Shown in pieces: positions 1 through 9,143 of a stretch of 64,000 bases of DNA. Origin of the DNA: Sphingobacterium athyrii. GTDB taxonomy: Bacteria > Bacteroidota > Bacteroidia > Sphingobacteriales > Sphingobacteriaceae. The notes beneath the pieces were generated by a model, which was not told where the DNA came from, searched no databases, and saw nothing but the letters and a program-made list of their open reading frames with translations. The number at the start of each line of letters is the position of its first letter. Position 1 is the first letter of the stretch. The DNA is taken from assembly GCF_003071065.1 (NCBI RefSeq), contig NZ_QCXX01000002.1:1-64000 (forward strand), read 5' to 3'. The position numbers and the translations under genes are program-made.

Positions 1-566
<566 letters not shown>

Positions 567-713
567 CAGACAGACACTGTTGTCTTCCTCTTTAATTTTT
601 GAAGTAATCTTTCAATATATATGTCATTTAGACGTGGACATGGATACGTGCTATCTGGGACCTAACAGGATCTCAATACTCATATCTCATATCTCACATC
701 TAAAAAGATCTTT

Positions 714-821
714 AGGTGCCTATATCGGCGGTGTCTACCTCTTCCCATTCCGAACAGAGCAGTCAAGCCCGCCAGAGCCGATGGTATTGCCGTAACAGGT
801 GGGAGAGTAGGTCGGTGCCTT
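714..821 (+). rRNA. rrf: 5S ribosomal RNA
   Basis: The ends pair (GGTGCCT near 715 with GGTGCCT near 815 through the usual G-U and offset pairing) and the interior holds the conserved CCATTCCGAACAGAGCAG block of loop C/B at about 743-762 and GGTGGGAGAGTAGGTCG at about 799-815. It lies about 150 nt after the 23S end, the normal rRNA operon order. No tRNA gene is present in the 23S-5S spacer. Ends are good to a few bases. Confidence 0.96.
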
Positions 822-832
822 TTTTTACACGG

Positions 833-868
833 AAGCCCTTGCTGGAAACAGTCAAGGGCTTCTTTCGT
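833..868 (+). terminator. Rho-independent terminator of the rRNA operon
   Basis: A 9-bp perfect stem (AAGCCCTTG at 833-841 with CAAGGGCTT at 853-861) with an 11-nt loop, followed by a T-rich tail. It starts about 12 nt behind the 5S end, so it ends the rRNA transcript. Confidence 0.85.
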
Positions 869-869
869 T

Positions 870-1512
870 TAGGTCATATCTCCTTTCCGGAAGATCTTTT
901 ATTTGTCCCCCAGTTCTTTTATCCCCCTTTGCCGATACTATGCTTCCGGCCGATGTTCTCTATGAAGAAGCGCCGGGCAGGGAAACCCTGGGGAACAGCT
1001 ACGGAACAAGGATCCAAAAAACCATTCAGAATAGCATTCCTCGAAAGAACTGGGTTATGATCTAATCCCACAACCGATCTTAATACATTTGATTGTTAAA
1101 AATACATGTTCGATGGTAGGTTATTCACGGCGATCCGAAGTTTTAGGAAAAACGATACATCATTACGATGGCTAGAGTCGCCGGAGGTCGGTCATATATC
1201 ATAGGACTGACTTAGCACATGTTAAATTTCTCTTTTGATGGAGCTGAAGAGAACAAGCAAAGAGAAATCGAATGGGCAACACGTAATCCATGCGAGCGAG
1301 TTTGGCTATTCTGTCTACTACAAATACCTATTTGCCGCCAGAATGAATCATAATGGTACAAGAATCTTAACTTTCTTGCATAGCGGGGTATCCCGAAAAG
1401 AGGTATAGAGAGGAGAGAACAAAATACGACAGGAAATTAGGCTAAAAATGAGGGTAAATCGAGTTTCCAATGTGCTTTCCATAGTAATAACAACCTAGCG
1501 ATTCTATTGGCG
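870..1512. other. Gene-free stretch between rRNA operon and cco promoter region
   Basis: About 640 nt with no convincing reading frame on either strand. The longest plus-strand frame (to 1060) begins inside the 5S gene and has no recognisable domain. No tRNA, strong hairpin or repeat was recognised. The first half is richer in G+C than the cco promoter region that follows, so it may hold decayed sequence or an unrecognised small RNA. Confidence 0.6.
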
Positions 1513-1513
1513 A

Positions 1514-1531
1514 AAGTGACAGATATCACTT
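1514..1531. promoter_or_regulatory. CRP/FNR-family-like operator, distal copy
   Basis: Half sites AAGTGA (1514-1519) and TCACTT (1526-1531) form an inverted repeat with a 6-nt centre; the symmetry extends one more A/T base on each side. The arms are identical to those of the proximal palindrome 128 nt downstream. The arrangement (TGA-N6-TCA) is that of CRP/FNR-family dimers. About 38 nt after the right arm is TACGTTTTTG (1570-1579), a near match to a Bacteroidota -7 element, so this may be the activator site of a second promoter. The protein is not encoded in the window. Confidence 0.55.
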
Positions 1532-1641
1532 TTATTCCTAGACTTTGTACAGTAAACTATTTTATTTCTTACGTTTTTGATTTAAATATCTTGAAATCAA
1601 CCAAAACAGACGACAGAAAACAGATTATCGCAATTTATATA

Positions 1642-1659
1642 AAGTGATGTACATCACTT
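1642..1659. promoter_or_regulatory. CRP/FNR-family-like operator, proximal copy
   Basis: AAGTGATGTACATCACTT is an exact 18-bp palindrome. It contains TGATnnnnATCA, the core of FNR/DNR-type sites. Its centre (1650.5) lies about 62 nt before the start site expected from the -7 element at 1702-1709, the classical class I activator spacing. An oxygen- or redox-responsive CRP/FNR regulator of the cbb3 operon is the obvious inference; which one cannot be told. Confidence 0.65.
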
Positions 1660-1701
1660 TTGTACGCCTTGTACATCATTAGATTGTCATAAAATGCTGC
1701 T

Positions 1702-1709
1702 TACTTTTG
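1702..1709 (+). promoter_or_regulatory. Promoter -7 element of the cco operon
   Basis: TACTTTTG matches the Bacteroidota -7 consensus TAnnTTTG exactly and lies 24 nt before the ccoNO start codon. The only -33-like TTG nearby (1684-1686) is closer than usual, fitting a promoter that depends on the activator bound at 1642-1659. Confidence 0.6.
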
Positions 1710-1732
1710 ATTCAGAATCAACAATTTAAGTA

Positions 1733-3871
1733 ATGCAGTTAGAGCAATTTAATTACGACAATAAAATTGTCAGAAATTTCGGAATCGCTACCATTATTTG
1801 GGGGATAGTTGGTATGACCATAGGATTGCTTGTGGCAACGCAGCTTGTTTGGCCTCAAATGAACTTCGGATTACAATACACAACGTTTGGCCGTGTACGC
1901 CCAGTACATACCAACGCCGTGATATTCGCGTTCGTAGGTAATGGTATTTTTATGGGAGTCTACTACTCCTTGCAACGGGTACTTAAAGCGCGAATGTTTA
2001 GTGATGCTTTAAGCAAGCTCCATTTTTGGGGTTGGCAGTTAATTATTGTCGCCTCGGCTATCACTCTTCCACTAGGACTTACTTCAAGTCACGAGTATGC
2101 CGAAATGGAGTGGCCAATTGATATCGCAATTACCCTTATTTGGGTGGTGTTTGGGATCAATATGTTTGGTACAATTATCAAAAGGCGTGAACGTCATATG
2201 TACGTCGCAGTTTGGTTCTATATTGCCACATTTGTTACGGTAGCGGTGTTGCATATCGTCAACTCCATTCAACTGCCGGTGGCAGGATGGAAAAGCTACT
2301 ATGTGTATAAAGGTGTACAAGATGCACTTGTGCAATGGTGGTATGGCCATAATGCTGTAGCGTTTTTCCTAACTACTCCTTACTTGGGAATGATGTACTA
2401 CTTTTTGCCAAAAATGGCTAATCGTCCGGTTTATTCCTATAAATTAAGTATTCTGCACTTTTGGTCATTGATCTTTATCTATATCTGGGCCGGACCTCAC
2501 CATTTGTTATATACCGCATTACCAAGCTGGGTTCAGTCCCTAGGCGTAGTATTTTCGATTATGCTGATTGCACCAAGTTGGGGCGGTATGATAAACGGTC
2601 TGTTGACCCTGCGTGGTGCCTGGGATAAAGTACGGACTGAACCTATGTTGAAATTTATGGTCGTCGCACTGACCTGTTACGGTATGGCAACGTTTGAAGG
2701 ACCGATGCTGTCTTTAAAGCAGGTAAATGCGATTGCACACTTTACCGATTGGATCGTTGCGCATGTACACGTTGGTGCATTGGGCTGGAATGGTTTTATG
2801 ACATTCGGTATCCTCTATTGGCTAATCCCACGTATTTATAAAACAGAACTTTACTCTAAGAAATTAGCCTCAACTCACTTTTGGATCGGTACACTTGGAA
2901 TTCTATTTTACGCTATTCCGATGTATTGGGCAGCGGTTGTACAAGGGCTAATGTGGAAAGAGTTTACACCAGAAGGCGTATTGAAATATCCAAACTTCTT
3001 AGCAACAACATTGGAAATTTTACCAATGCATATGATGAGAGCTTTGGGTGGGGCACTTTATTTATCAGGTGTCTTCCTGATGACGTTCAACCTGATTAAG
3101 ACCATGAAGCAAGGTAAGCTCATGGCCAATGAGCCTGCCGAAGCACCAGCTTTATTACCGGTTCAGGTCAATGAACAGTCCCAGCACCGTCGTCTTGAGC
3201 GTAAACCCATATTGTTCATGGTACTGGCGCTTATCGCGATTCTGATCGGTGGTATGGTTGAGATGGTTCCTACATTTACCATTTCCAAAAACGTACCGAC
3301 GATTGCAAGTGTGAAGCCTTATACAGCACTGGAACTGCAGGGACGTGATCTTTATGTCAGAGAGGGCTGTGTCAATTGTCATACACAAACAATCCGCCCG
3401 TTTAGATCGGAGACTGCCCGTTACGGTGAATATAGCAAAGCTGGCGAATATGTATACGATACACCATTCTTATGGGGATCGAAACGGACCGGGCCGGATT
3501 TACATCGCATTGGTTCCAAATATCCAAATAAATGGCATTTTGATCATCTTTTGGATCCAACCATAACTTCTCCGGGAAGTATTATGCCTTCTTATCCTTG
3601 GCTAATAGACCAGCAGTTGGATAACTCTATTTTGAAAGATAAAATGGAAGCTCTCCGCAAACTAGGAATTCCCTATACGGATGTGGCGATAGCGAATGCG
3701 GAACAAGATCTGCATAAACAGGCGCAAAAAATTGCTGACGATCTGAAACAGAATCAAGTCAATGTATTGGCCGATCGCGAAATTATAGCAGTAATCGCTT
3801 ATTTACAACGACTCGGAACGGATATAAAAGCAGCTCCGAAAGCGGCTGAGGATGTTAACGTAATTCAATAA
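1733..3871 (+). CDS. ccoN: Cytochrome c oxidase cbb3-type, fused subunits I and II (CcoN-CcoO)
   Basis: Catalytic and monohaem subunits of the high-affinity cbb3 terminal oxidase, fused into one 712-residue inner-membrane protein, as is common in Bacteroidota. Residues 1-465 are the multi-spanning CcoN part: low-spin haem ligand candidate His59 (RPVHTN), Cu-B region Tyr204/His206 (WWYGHNAV), His256-His257 (GPHHLLY), and haem ligands His344/His346 (AHVHVG). A linker (about 460-490) leads to one membrane helix (about 492-512) and the CcoO cytochrome c domain, with CVNCH at 546-550 and an axial Met candidate near 618 (IMPSYPW). The ATG lies 24 nt after the promoter -7 box. First gene of a six-gene operon with gaps of 4-16 nt. 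Nothing is truncated. Confidence 0.97.
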   Translation: MQLEQFNYDNKIVRNFGIATIIWGIVGMTIGLLVATQLVWPQMNFGLQYTTFGRVRPVHTNAVIFAFVGNGIFMGVYYSLQRVLKARMFSDALSKLHFWGWQLIIVASAITLPLGLTSSHEYAEMEWPIDIAITLIWVVFGINMFGTIIKRRERHMYVAVWFYIATFVTVAVLHIVNSIQLPVAGWKSYYVYKGVQDALVQWWYGHNAVAFFLTTPYLGMMYYFLPKMANRPVYSYKLSILHFWSLIFIYIWAGPHHLLYTALPSWVQSLGVVFSIMLIAPSWGGMINGLLTLRGAWDKVRTEPMLKFMVVALTCYGMATFEGPMLSLKQVNAIAHFTDWIVAHVHVGALGWNGFMTFGILYWLIPRIYKTELYSKKLASTHFWIGTLGILFYAIPMYWAAVVQGLMWKEFTPEGVLKYPNFLATTLEILPMHMMRALGGALYLSGVFLMTFNLIKTMKQGKLMANEPAEAPALLPVQVNEQSQHRRLERKPILFMVLALIAILIGGMVEMVPTFTISKNVPTIASVKPYTALELQGRDLYVREGCVNCHTQTIRPFRSETARYGEYSKAGEYVYDTPFLWGSKRTGPDLHRIGSKYPNKWHFDHLLDPTITSPGSIMPSYPWLIDQQLDNSILKDKMEALRKLGIPYTDVAIANAEQDLHKQAQKIADDLKQNQVNVLADREIIAVIAYLQRLGTDIKAAPKAAEDVNVIQ

Positions 3872-3875
3872 GACT

Positions 3876-4070
3876 ATGTTTAAACAAATCACAAATTTGA
3901 ACGGAAGTGAGCTTTACCTTATTGTATCACTTTGGATATTCCTGATTTTCTTTATTTCGGTCGCAATCATGTTGTTTCGCATGAAAAAGGACTATGTAAA
4001 CTATATGAAGGAGCTGCCTTTGGAGGAGGAAACTGAAAAGGAAACGAATCATTCACCTGAAAGTATATAG
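3876..4070 (+). CDS. ccoQ: Cbb3 oxidase small subunit CcoQ/FixQ
   Basis: A 64-residue protein with one membrane helix (about residues 12-34) and a charged, acidic C-terminal tail. It has no catalytic motif. Its size, topology and position between ccoNO and ccoP (4-nt gap on the left, 3-nt gap on the right) identify it as the CcoQ subunit, which in studied bacteria stabilises the oxidase. The sequence alone would not be diagnostic; the call rests mainly on context. Confidence 0.88.
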   Translation: MFKQITNLNGSELYLIVSLWIFLIFFISVAIMLFRMKKDYVNYMKELPLEEETEKETNHSPESI

Positions 4071-4073
4071 TAT

Positions 4074-4967
4074 ATGAGTTTATTATTAGATACTGCACCT
4101 GCTACAGTAGAAGCCATTCCGTCTTCTTGGGGTTTTGGTACAGATAATTTATACACAGATATCTTAATTATCGTATTGATAGTCGTGATGTTGGCCCTTC
4201 TGGCCTCGGCACTCATGGTTAACCGCGCAATGAAATCTATTATTAAGATTACGATGCCTGAATTGATCAAAGAGGGAGAGCTCAAGAAATTAGCCAATAG
4301 AGGATGGTTGAAACGATCTTGGAATAAGATCATGGGAATAAGACCTATCTCTGAGGAAAAGGACATAGTCATCGATCACGAATATGATGGTATCCGGGAA
4401 CTGGATAACCCCATTCCAATCTGGTTTAATTTTTTGTTTTATGGAACAATCTTTTTTGGGGTGGTCTACTTATTCATCTATCAGGTTTCCGGGATTGGTA
4501 TGAATCAAGATCAGGAGTACGCGCATGAGATGGTTGTTGCGGAAAAGGAAAGACAGGCGTATTTAGCTGCTTCTGCCAGCAATGTTGATGAAAATACGGT
4601 TGAATTTGAACCAGACATGGCGGTTGAAGGAAAAGCAATATTCGCTGCAAACTGTGTCGCCTGTCATGGTGGAAACGGGGAGGGTGGTATTGGCCCCAAC
4701 TTGACGGATAAATTTTGGTTGCATGGCGGTGAGATTAAAGATCTCTTCAAAACTATTAAGTACGGTGTTCCGGATAAAGGAATGGTGCCTTGGGAGCAGA
4801 CCTTAAGTCCGGCGCAAATTGCACAGGTGGCAAATTACATAGTTACGCTGAGGGATACACACCCTGCCAATCCAAAAGAACCACAAGGAGAAGAAGCTAC
4901 CTATGGAAATGCTGAGGGTACAACCAAAGCAAATGACGGCACTGGGGCAGAAAAAAAAGCTGAATAG
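4074..4967 (+). CDS. ccoP: Cbb3 oxidase cytochrome c subunit III (CcoP), monohaem form
   Basis: Membrane-anchored c-type cytochrome that passes electrons to CcoO. The 297-residue protein has two hydrophobic segments (about 27-49 and 118-138), a conserved cytosolic-type linker containing DNPIPIWF just before the second helix, and one haem c site, CVACH at 194-198, with an axial Met candidate in KGMVPW near 237-242. The proteobacterial subunit has two haem sites; only one is present here, the usual Bacteroidota form, so this is not a truncation. The tail after about residue 270 is low-complexity and charged. Third gene of the cco operon, 16 nt ahead of ccoG. Confidence 0.96.
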   Translation: MSLLLDTAPATVEAIPSSWGFGTDNLYTDILIIVLIVVMLALLASALMVNRAMKSIIKITMPELIKEGELKKLANRGWLKRSWNKIMGIRPISEEKDIVIDHEYDGIRELDNPIPIWFNFLFYGTIFFGVVYLFIYQVSGIGMNQDQEYAHEMVVAEKERQAYLAASASNVDENTVEFEPDMAVEGKAIFAANCVACHGGNGEGGIGPNLTDKFWLHGGEIKDLFKTIKYGVPDKGMVPWEQTLSPAQIAQVANYIVTLRDTHPANPKEPQGEEATYGNAEGTTKANDGTGAEKKAE

Positions 4968-4982
4968 TAAATCAAGATTGAA

Positions 4983-6371
4983 ATGAGTACAGTAGTAGTT
5001 AATAATGCCAATAATGGTGGATCTAAGTCAAAAAAGAGACAGTGGATCTATGCAAAAAAACCGCAGGGAGCACTTTATAAAAAGAGACAGTGGGTTGGTT
5101 ATACACTACTACTGTTCTTATTTGTAGCTCCTTTCGTCAAAATAAATGGTGAGCCGTTCTTAATGTTCAATATTATTGAACGGAAATTTTCGATTTTAGG
5201 AAACCTTTTTTACCCCCAGGATCTCTATATATTTGTTTTTGGGATGCTGATCGTCATGGTCTGCGTGGTGTTATTTACAGTGGTCTTTGGACGTGTCTGG
5301 TGTGGATGGACATGTCCACAAACAATTTTTCTCGAACTGATCTTCAGGAGGATAGAATATTGGATCGAAGGGGATTGGCAGCAACAAAAAAAGGGCGATG
5401 AAGGTCCCAATACCGATCAGAAACAGATGAAGAAGCTGTTGAAGCATGGCATATTTCTGATTATTTCGTTTTTTATATCGAACATCTTTTTGGCTTATAT
5501 CATCGGTTCGGATGCATTGATTAAAATAGTCACCGATCCATTGGATCAGCATATTGCCGGCTTAATCTCCATCATCGTATTCACGCTGGTATTTTATGCG
5601 GTATTTGCCTATATCAGGGAAATCGTCTGTATTGCAATTTGTCCCTATGGAAGATTGCAAGGTGTCCTTCTGGATGATCAAAGTATCACAGTGGCCTACG
5701 ATCATAGACGTGGTGAACCCAGAGGAAAGCAGCAAAAAGGCGCTTCTACCTCGCATGGGGATTGCGTGGACTGCAAACTCTGTGTGCACGTTTGTCCTAC
5801 AGGAATTGATATCCGTAAAGGCCTACAATTGGAATGTGTGAGCTGCACGGCATGTATTGATGCCTGTGATGCTGTTATGGAAAAAATCGGAAAGCCCAAA
5901 AAGCTGATCGGTTTTTACCCCATGGGGGAGATTGAAGGTACGCTCAAGAAGAAAAGCAATATGCGGGCGGTGGCATACACCATTGTCTTGGTGCTGTTGC
6001 TATCGGTATTTGGTTTTTTGCTGTTCAATCGCTCCCAGGTTGATGGTCGATTGTTACGGGCAAAAGGAAGTACCTATCAGCTTCGGGATGATAAGACAAT
6101 CAGTAATCTTTACGCCCTGGAGTTAATTAACAAATCTGGCAAAGAGATGCCTTTTCGATTAGTATGCGAGGATCCGAGACTCAAAATTCAACTGGTTAAT
6201 CCTATCCAAAAGCTTGGTAAAGATGGACATGCAACTTTAAGCTTTTTTCTGATTATCGCGAACAAGGATGTCGAAACATATAAAAGTAATATCAAATTAT
6301 CTATCTATTCAGGAGATAAAAAAGTTGAAAGCTTAAAAACAACTTTTATTGCTCCTCCCGGGATGAATTAA
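4983..6371 (+). CDS. ccoG: Cytochrome c oxidase accessory protein CcoG (FixG/RdxA family)
   Basis: Membrane-bound polyferredoxin needed for cbb3 assembly; in Rhodobacter CcoG it acts as a cupric reductase supplying Cu(I). The 462 residues contain about five membrane helices, a CGWTCPQ motif at 107-113, and two 4Fe-4S cysteine clusters, C261xxC264xxC267xxxC271P and C285xxC288xxC291xxxC295. A last helix near 330-350 is followed by an immunoglobulin-like C-terminal domain. An N-terminal basic segment (about 15-36) precedes the first helix. It sits between ccoP and ccoH in the same transcript. Confidence 0.96.
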   Translation: MSTVVVNNANNGGSKSKKRQWIYAKKPQGALYKKRQWVGYTLLLFLFVAPFVKINGEPFLMFNIIERKFSILGNLFYPQDLYIFVFGMLIVMVCVVLFTVVFGRVWCGWTCPQTIFLELIFRRIEYWIEGDWQQQKKGDEGPNTDQKQMKKLLKHGIFLIISFFISNIFLAYIIGSDALIKIVTDPLDQHIAGLISIIVFTLVFYAVFAYIREIVCIAICPYGRLQGVLLDDQSITVAYDHRRGEPRGKQQKGASTSHGDCVDCKLCVHVCPTGIDIRKGLQLECVSCTACIDACDAVMEKIGKPKKLIGFYPMGEIEGTLKKKSNMRAVAYTIVLVLLLSVFGFLLFNRSQVDGRLLRAKGSTYQLRDDKTISNLYALELINKSGKEMPFRLVCEDPRLKIQLVNPIQKLGKDGHATLSFFLIIANKDVETYKSNIKLSIYSGDKKVESLKTTFIAPPGMN

Positions 6372-6382
6372 CAAATAGAACA

Positions 6383-6805
6383 ATGAATTGGGGTACAAAA
6401 ATTTTTTTGATCTTAGCGGTATTTATGTTGTGCATCGTTGCGGCTGGATTTTACATGGTCACTCAAGATACGGACAGCTTAGAAGAAGACGATTATTATG
6501 AACAAGGCTTGAATTATGATCAGGCTTATGAAAAAAAACAGAATGTGCTGAGCATGAAAGAGACGCCGACGGTTGAGCTCAGAAAAGATACACTTTATAT
6601 ACATTTTGTCTCGAAAGTGAACAAAGGGAAACTATTATTTCGTAAACCATCGGATAGTAAGCTGGATAGGGAGCTGCCATTCCAGACAACGGGCAATGTG
6701 CTGGCATTGCCTATTTCCACATTCGACAAAGGAATGTGGAATTTGTATGTTGACTGGAAAAGTGAAGGCAAGGATTTTTTATTTGAGGAGCATATTTTAT
6801 TTTAA
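6383..6805 (+). CDS. ccoH: FixH/CcoH family cbb3 assembly protein
   Basis: A 140-residue protein with an N-terminal membrane helix (about 5-27) followed by an extracytoplasmic beta-rich domain. The segment after the helix carries the D/E-Y-Y-E run (EEDDYYEQGLNYDQ, about 35-48) typical of FixH in this phylum. FixH/CcoH proteins are needed for cbb3 assembly or stability. It lies 11 nt after ccoG and 9 nt before the SafE-like gene. The call rests on position plus the family-typical segment. Confidence 0.88.
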   Translation: MNWGTKIFLILAVFMLCIVAAGFYMVTQDTDSLEEDDYYEQGLNYDQAYEKKQNVLSMKETPTVELRKDTLYIHFVSKVNKGKLLFRKPSDSKLDRELPFQTTGNVLALPISTFDKGMWNLYVDWKSEGKDFLFEEHILF

Positions 6806-6814
6806 ACCGGGAGC

Positions 6815-7504
6815 ATGAGCTATACCTACTTTGCATTCTTTATGGGTTTATTTGGAAGCATACATTGTGCTGTCATGTGCGGTCCCTTAATTTTTGCCAT
6901 TGAGGGCAGGCATGGGCTGAGTTGGTCTATTTTTCTGAACAAGGTAATGTATCAATTAGGCCGGGTTTTGACCTATGGTAGTCTGGGATTTCTTTTGGGA
7001 ACCATTGGTACATTTGCACAAATTCAGGGCTGGCAACGCGCATTGAGCTGGGTCACAGGGGTAATATTGGTGCTGATCGCTGTGTTTCAGCTTGTAGGGA
7101 AAAACAACCTTATTATAGCCCGCTTGCAGACTCGTTCCGTGCAGCCCTTTGTCAGACTTCTGTCGAAATGGTTGTATAGACCGGGGGGGAGTTTTATTGC
7201 GGGCATATTGAACGGATTATTACCTTGTGGTATGGTATATATGGCGTTAATGTCCGCAATGAATGCCGACAGCCCACAACAGAGTTTCCTATTTATGTTG
7301 TGTTTTGGATTGGGTACTATTCCACTGTTGTTTTTGTTTTCCTTATTGGGGAACTTCTCCAGATCTTTCAAAATTAGCTTTTCAAAATGGGTACCTTTTT
7401 TATATTTCCTATTGGGGATCTGGTTTATACTTAGAGGGGCGAACTTAAATATCCCTTATTTAAGTCCTCTTATCCATATTGACGGTGCAATAAACTGTGC
7501 TTAA
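6815..7504 (+). CDS. SafE/TauE-like (DsbD_2 family) membrane protein of the cco operon
   Basis: Polytopic membrane protein of 229 residues, about six helices, with His17-Cys18 and MCGP (21-24) in the first helix and a G-L-L-P-C-G-M sequence near 134-140 in the fourth, the paired cysteine pattern of the DsbD_2/SafE family. Relatives follow fixH in many Bacteroidota cco operons and are annotated as sulfite exporter TauE/SafE family. A role in copper or thiol handling during oxidase assembly is inferred from the cysteines and the operon; real sulfite export is not supported. Last gene of the operon; no clear terminator stem follows before the cls promoter. Confidence 0.85.
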   Translation: MSYTYFAFFMGLFGSIHCAVMCGPLIFAIEGRHGLSWSIFLNKVMYQLGRVLTYGSLGFLLGTIGTFAQIQGWQRALSWVTGVILVLIAVFQLVGKNNLIIARLQTRSVQPFVRLLSKWLYRPGGSFIAGILNGLLPCGMVYMALMSAMNADSPQQSFLFMLCFGLGTIPLLFLFSLLGNFSRSFKISFSKWVPFLYFLLGIWFILRGANLNIPYLSPLIHIDGAINCA

Positions 7505-7532
7505 GGGCATACAATTTGTCGGGGCTAAGTAT

Positions 7533-7540
7533 TATATTTG
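7533..7540 (+). promoter_or_regulatory. Promoter -7 element of cls
   Basis: TATATTTG fits TAnnTTTG exactly and lies 22 nt before the ATG at 7562. It overlaps a TTG codon that would extend the cls frame, which argues that translation starts at 7562 and not upstream. Confidence 0.5.
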
Positions 7541-7561
7541 ATATTAAACTTAGCGCATCAT

Positions 7562-9025
7562 ATGGAGGTACTTCATTATATTTTACAAATTGCTTTACAA
7601 TATTACTGGATTCCCTTACTTGTCTTATATATTGGTGTAATCGGCACCATCTTGATTGAAAACCGTAATCCTGCCAAAACGATCGCTTGGATTATGGTGA
7701 TTGTTTTTCTGCCTGTAATCGGTCTGCTCAGTTATTATTTCTTTGGTCAAAAATTTAAGAAAGTTAAAAGAATGAAGCGGATGTACCGCGAGCAATCAAA
7801 AAAATTACTAGATGCCTGGCGCAAGGAATCGGAAATTATGGAGGAACATATTGATACCCTGAACGAACGCATAGGGAGTTTGGCTATGGTCTATCGGTAC
7901 CTCAAAAACCAGAAAATATCCACATTCTCCCTAAATAACGATGTGACATTGTTTATTAATGGCGAGGAAAAATTTCCGGTATTGATTCAGCAACTGAAAG
8001 ATGCGAAACATTCCATTCATATGGAATACTATATTTGGGAAATGGATGAGGTCGGACGCGAAATATTGCAAATATTAGAAGAGAAAGCAAAAGCAGGAGT
8101 GACAGTACGTTTGATCCTGGACAGTTTTGGTGCTCCTGATGTAATTAAATATTTACATAGACATAAGCCTGATTTTCTTTTTGAGCCCTTTCTTCCCGTC
8201 ACTTTTTCTTCCTTGGCCAATAGCAATTATCGAAATCACCGAAAGATTGCGGTCATCGATGGAAAAGTAGGTTTTGTTGGGGGAATCAATATTTCAGATC
8301 GTTATATCAATAATGGAAAAAATGATATTTATTGGCGCGATACAGCAATGATGATCATTGGAGCGGCCGTAAATACCTTGCAAATTCAGTTTTGGAATAG
8401 CTGGAATCAAACGGATGCAGAATCATTTGAACTAGGTAAAGGCTATTTAAATAGATTTCCGATCGCTGATGAGGACGCGAGTGGTGTTGGCTTTACAGCG
8501 AGCGATCCCGGCTCTCCGGCTCCATTCAATATGGAGGCAATTATTGCCGGAATCAATGAAGCAAAGGAATATGTACAATTGTGTACACCTTATTTTATTC
8601 CGAGTGATCAACTGACGACAGCATTGATGCTGGCAGTTTCTTCAGGGGTTCGCGTTGATCTGATGTTGCCGGCAAAATCTGATTCCTTTTTTGTACAGCA
8701 TGCTTCCTTTTCCTTTATCAAGCCGCTGCTCGAAAGGGGAGTAAATGTATATCTTTATACCAAAGGATTTCTACATGCCAAAACGATCTGTATCGATGGT
8801 AAACTAGCCTATATTGGCACGACCAACCTGGATATCAGAAGTTTTTATATCAATTTTGAGATATCGGGGATTGTTTCTGACAAAGCGCTTTGTGAACGTC
8901 TGAACAATCAATTTCTTGCGGATATTGAAGCTTCGGATTTAATCACAATTCGTAAATGGATGCAAAGAAGCCGCTGGAAACGGGGGGTCGATTCCATCTG
9001 CCGTTTATTGGCGCCTTTACTTTAG
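7562..9025 (+). CDS. cls: Cardiolipin synthase (phospholipase D superfamily)
   Basis: Makes cardiolipin from phosphatidylglycerol in the inner membrane. The protein has two N-terminal membrane helices (about 10-62, PLDc_N type) and two HKD motifs: NHRKIAVIDG with His226, Lys228, Asp233, and LHAKTICIDG with His405, Lys407, Asp412 (numbered from the 7562 start). Length 487 is normal for bacterial Cls. The frame is open 24 nt further to a TTG codon, but that codon lies inside a -7 promoter element, so the ATG at 7562 was chosen. It is transcribed in the same direction as the cco operon but probably from its own promoter. Confidence 0.95.
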   Translation: MEVLHYILQIALQYYWIPLLVLYIGVIGTILIENRNPAKTIAWIMVIVFLPVIGLLSYYFFGQKFKKVKRMKRMYREQSKKLLDAWRKESEIMEEHIDTLNERIGSLAMVYRYLKNQKISTFSLNNDVTLFINGEEKFPVLIQQLKDAKHSIHMEYYIWEMDEVGREILQILEEKAKAGVTVRLILDSFGAPDVIKYLHRHKPDFLFEPFLPVTFSSLANSNYRNHRKIAVIDGKVGFVGGINISDRYINNGKNDIYWRDTAMMIIGAAVNTLQIQFWNSWNQTDAESFELGKGYLNRFPIADEDASGVGFTASDPGSPAPFNMEAIIAGINEAKEYVQLCTPYFIPSDQLTTALMLAVSSGVRVDLMLPAKSDSFFVQHASFSFIKPLLERGVNVYLYTKGFLHAKTICIDGKLAYIGTTNLDIRSFYINFEISGIVSDKALCERLNNQFLADIEASDLITIRKWMQRSRWKRGVDSICRLLAPLL

Positions 9026-9143
9026 CAGTTTGCTTGAATGCAGGTATAATGTTATAATAAATGTTAAAAATGCCATAATAGGACTGGCCTTTGGGTAAAA
9101 TTGAATATATTTAGCTATTCTTTTTTTAATTCTAAGACTTTCA

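Noticed and set aside
4074..4967. CcoP with one haem site taken as a truncation
   Set aside because: The protein has both membrane segments and a complete cytochrome domain, and the one-haem form is usual in Bacteroidota.
6815..7504. Sulfite exporter
   Set aside because: The family name is historical. The cysteine pattern and the cbb3 operon point to an assembly role; there is no sulfur gene nearby.
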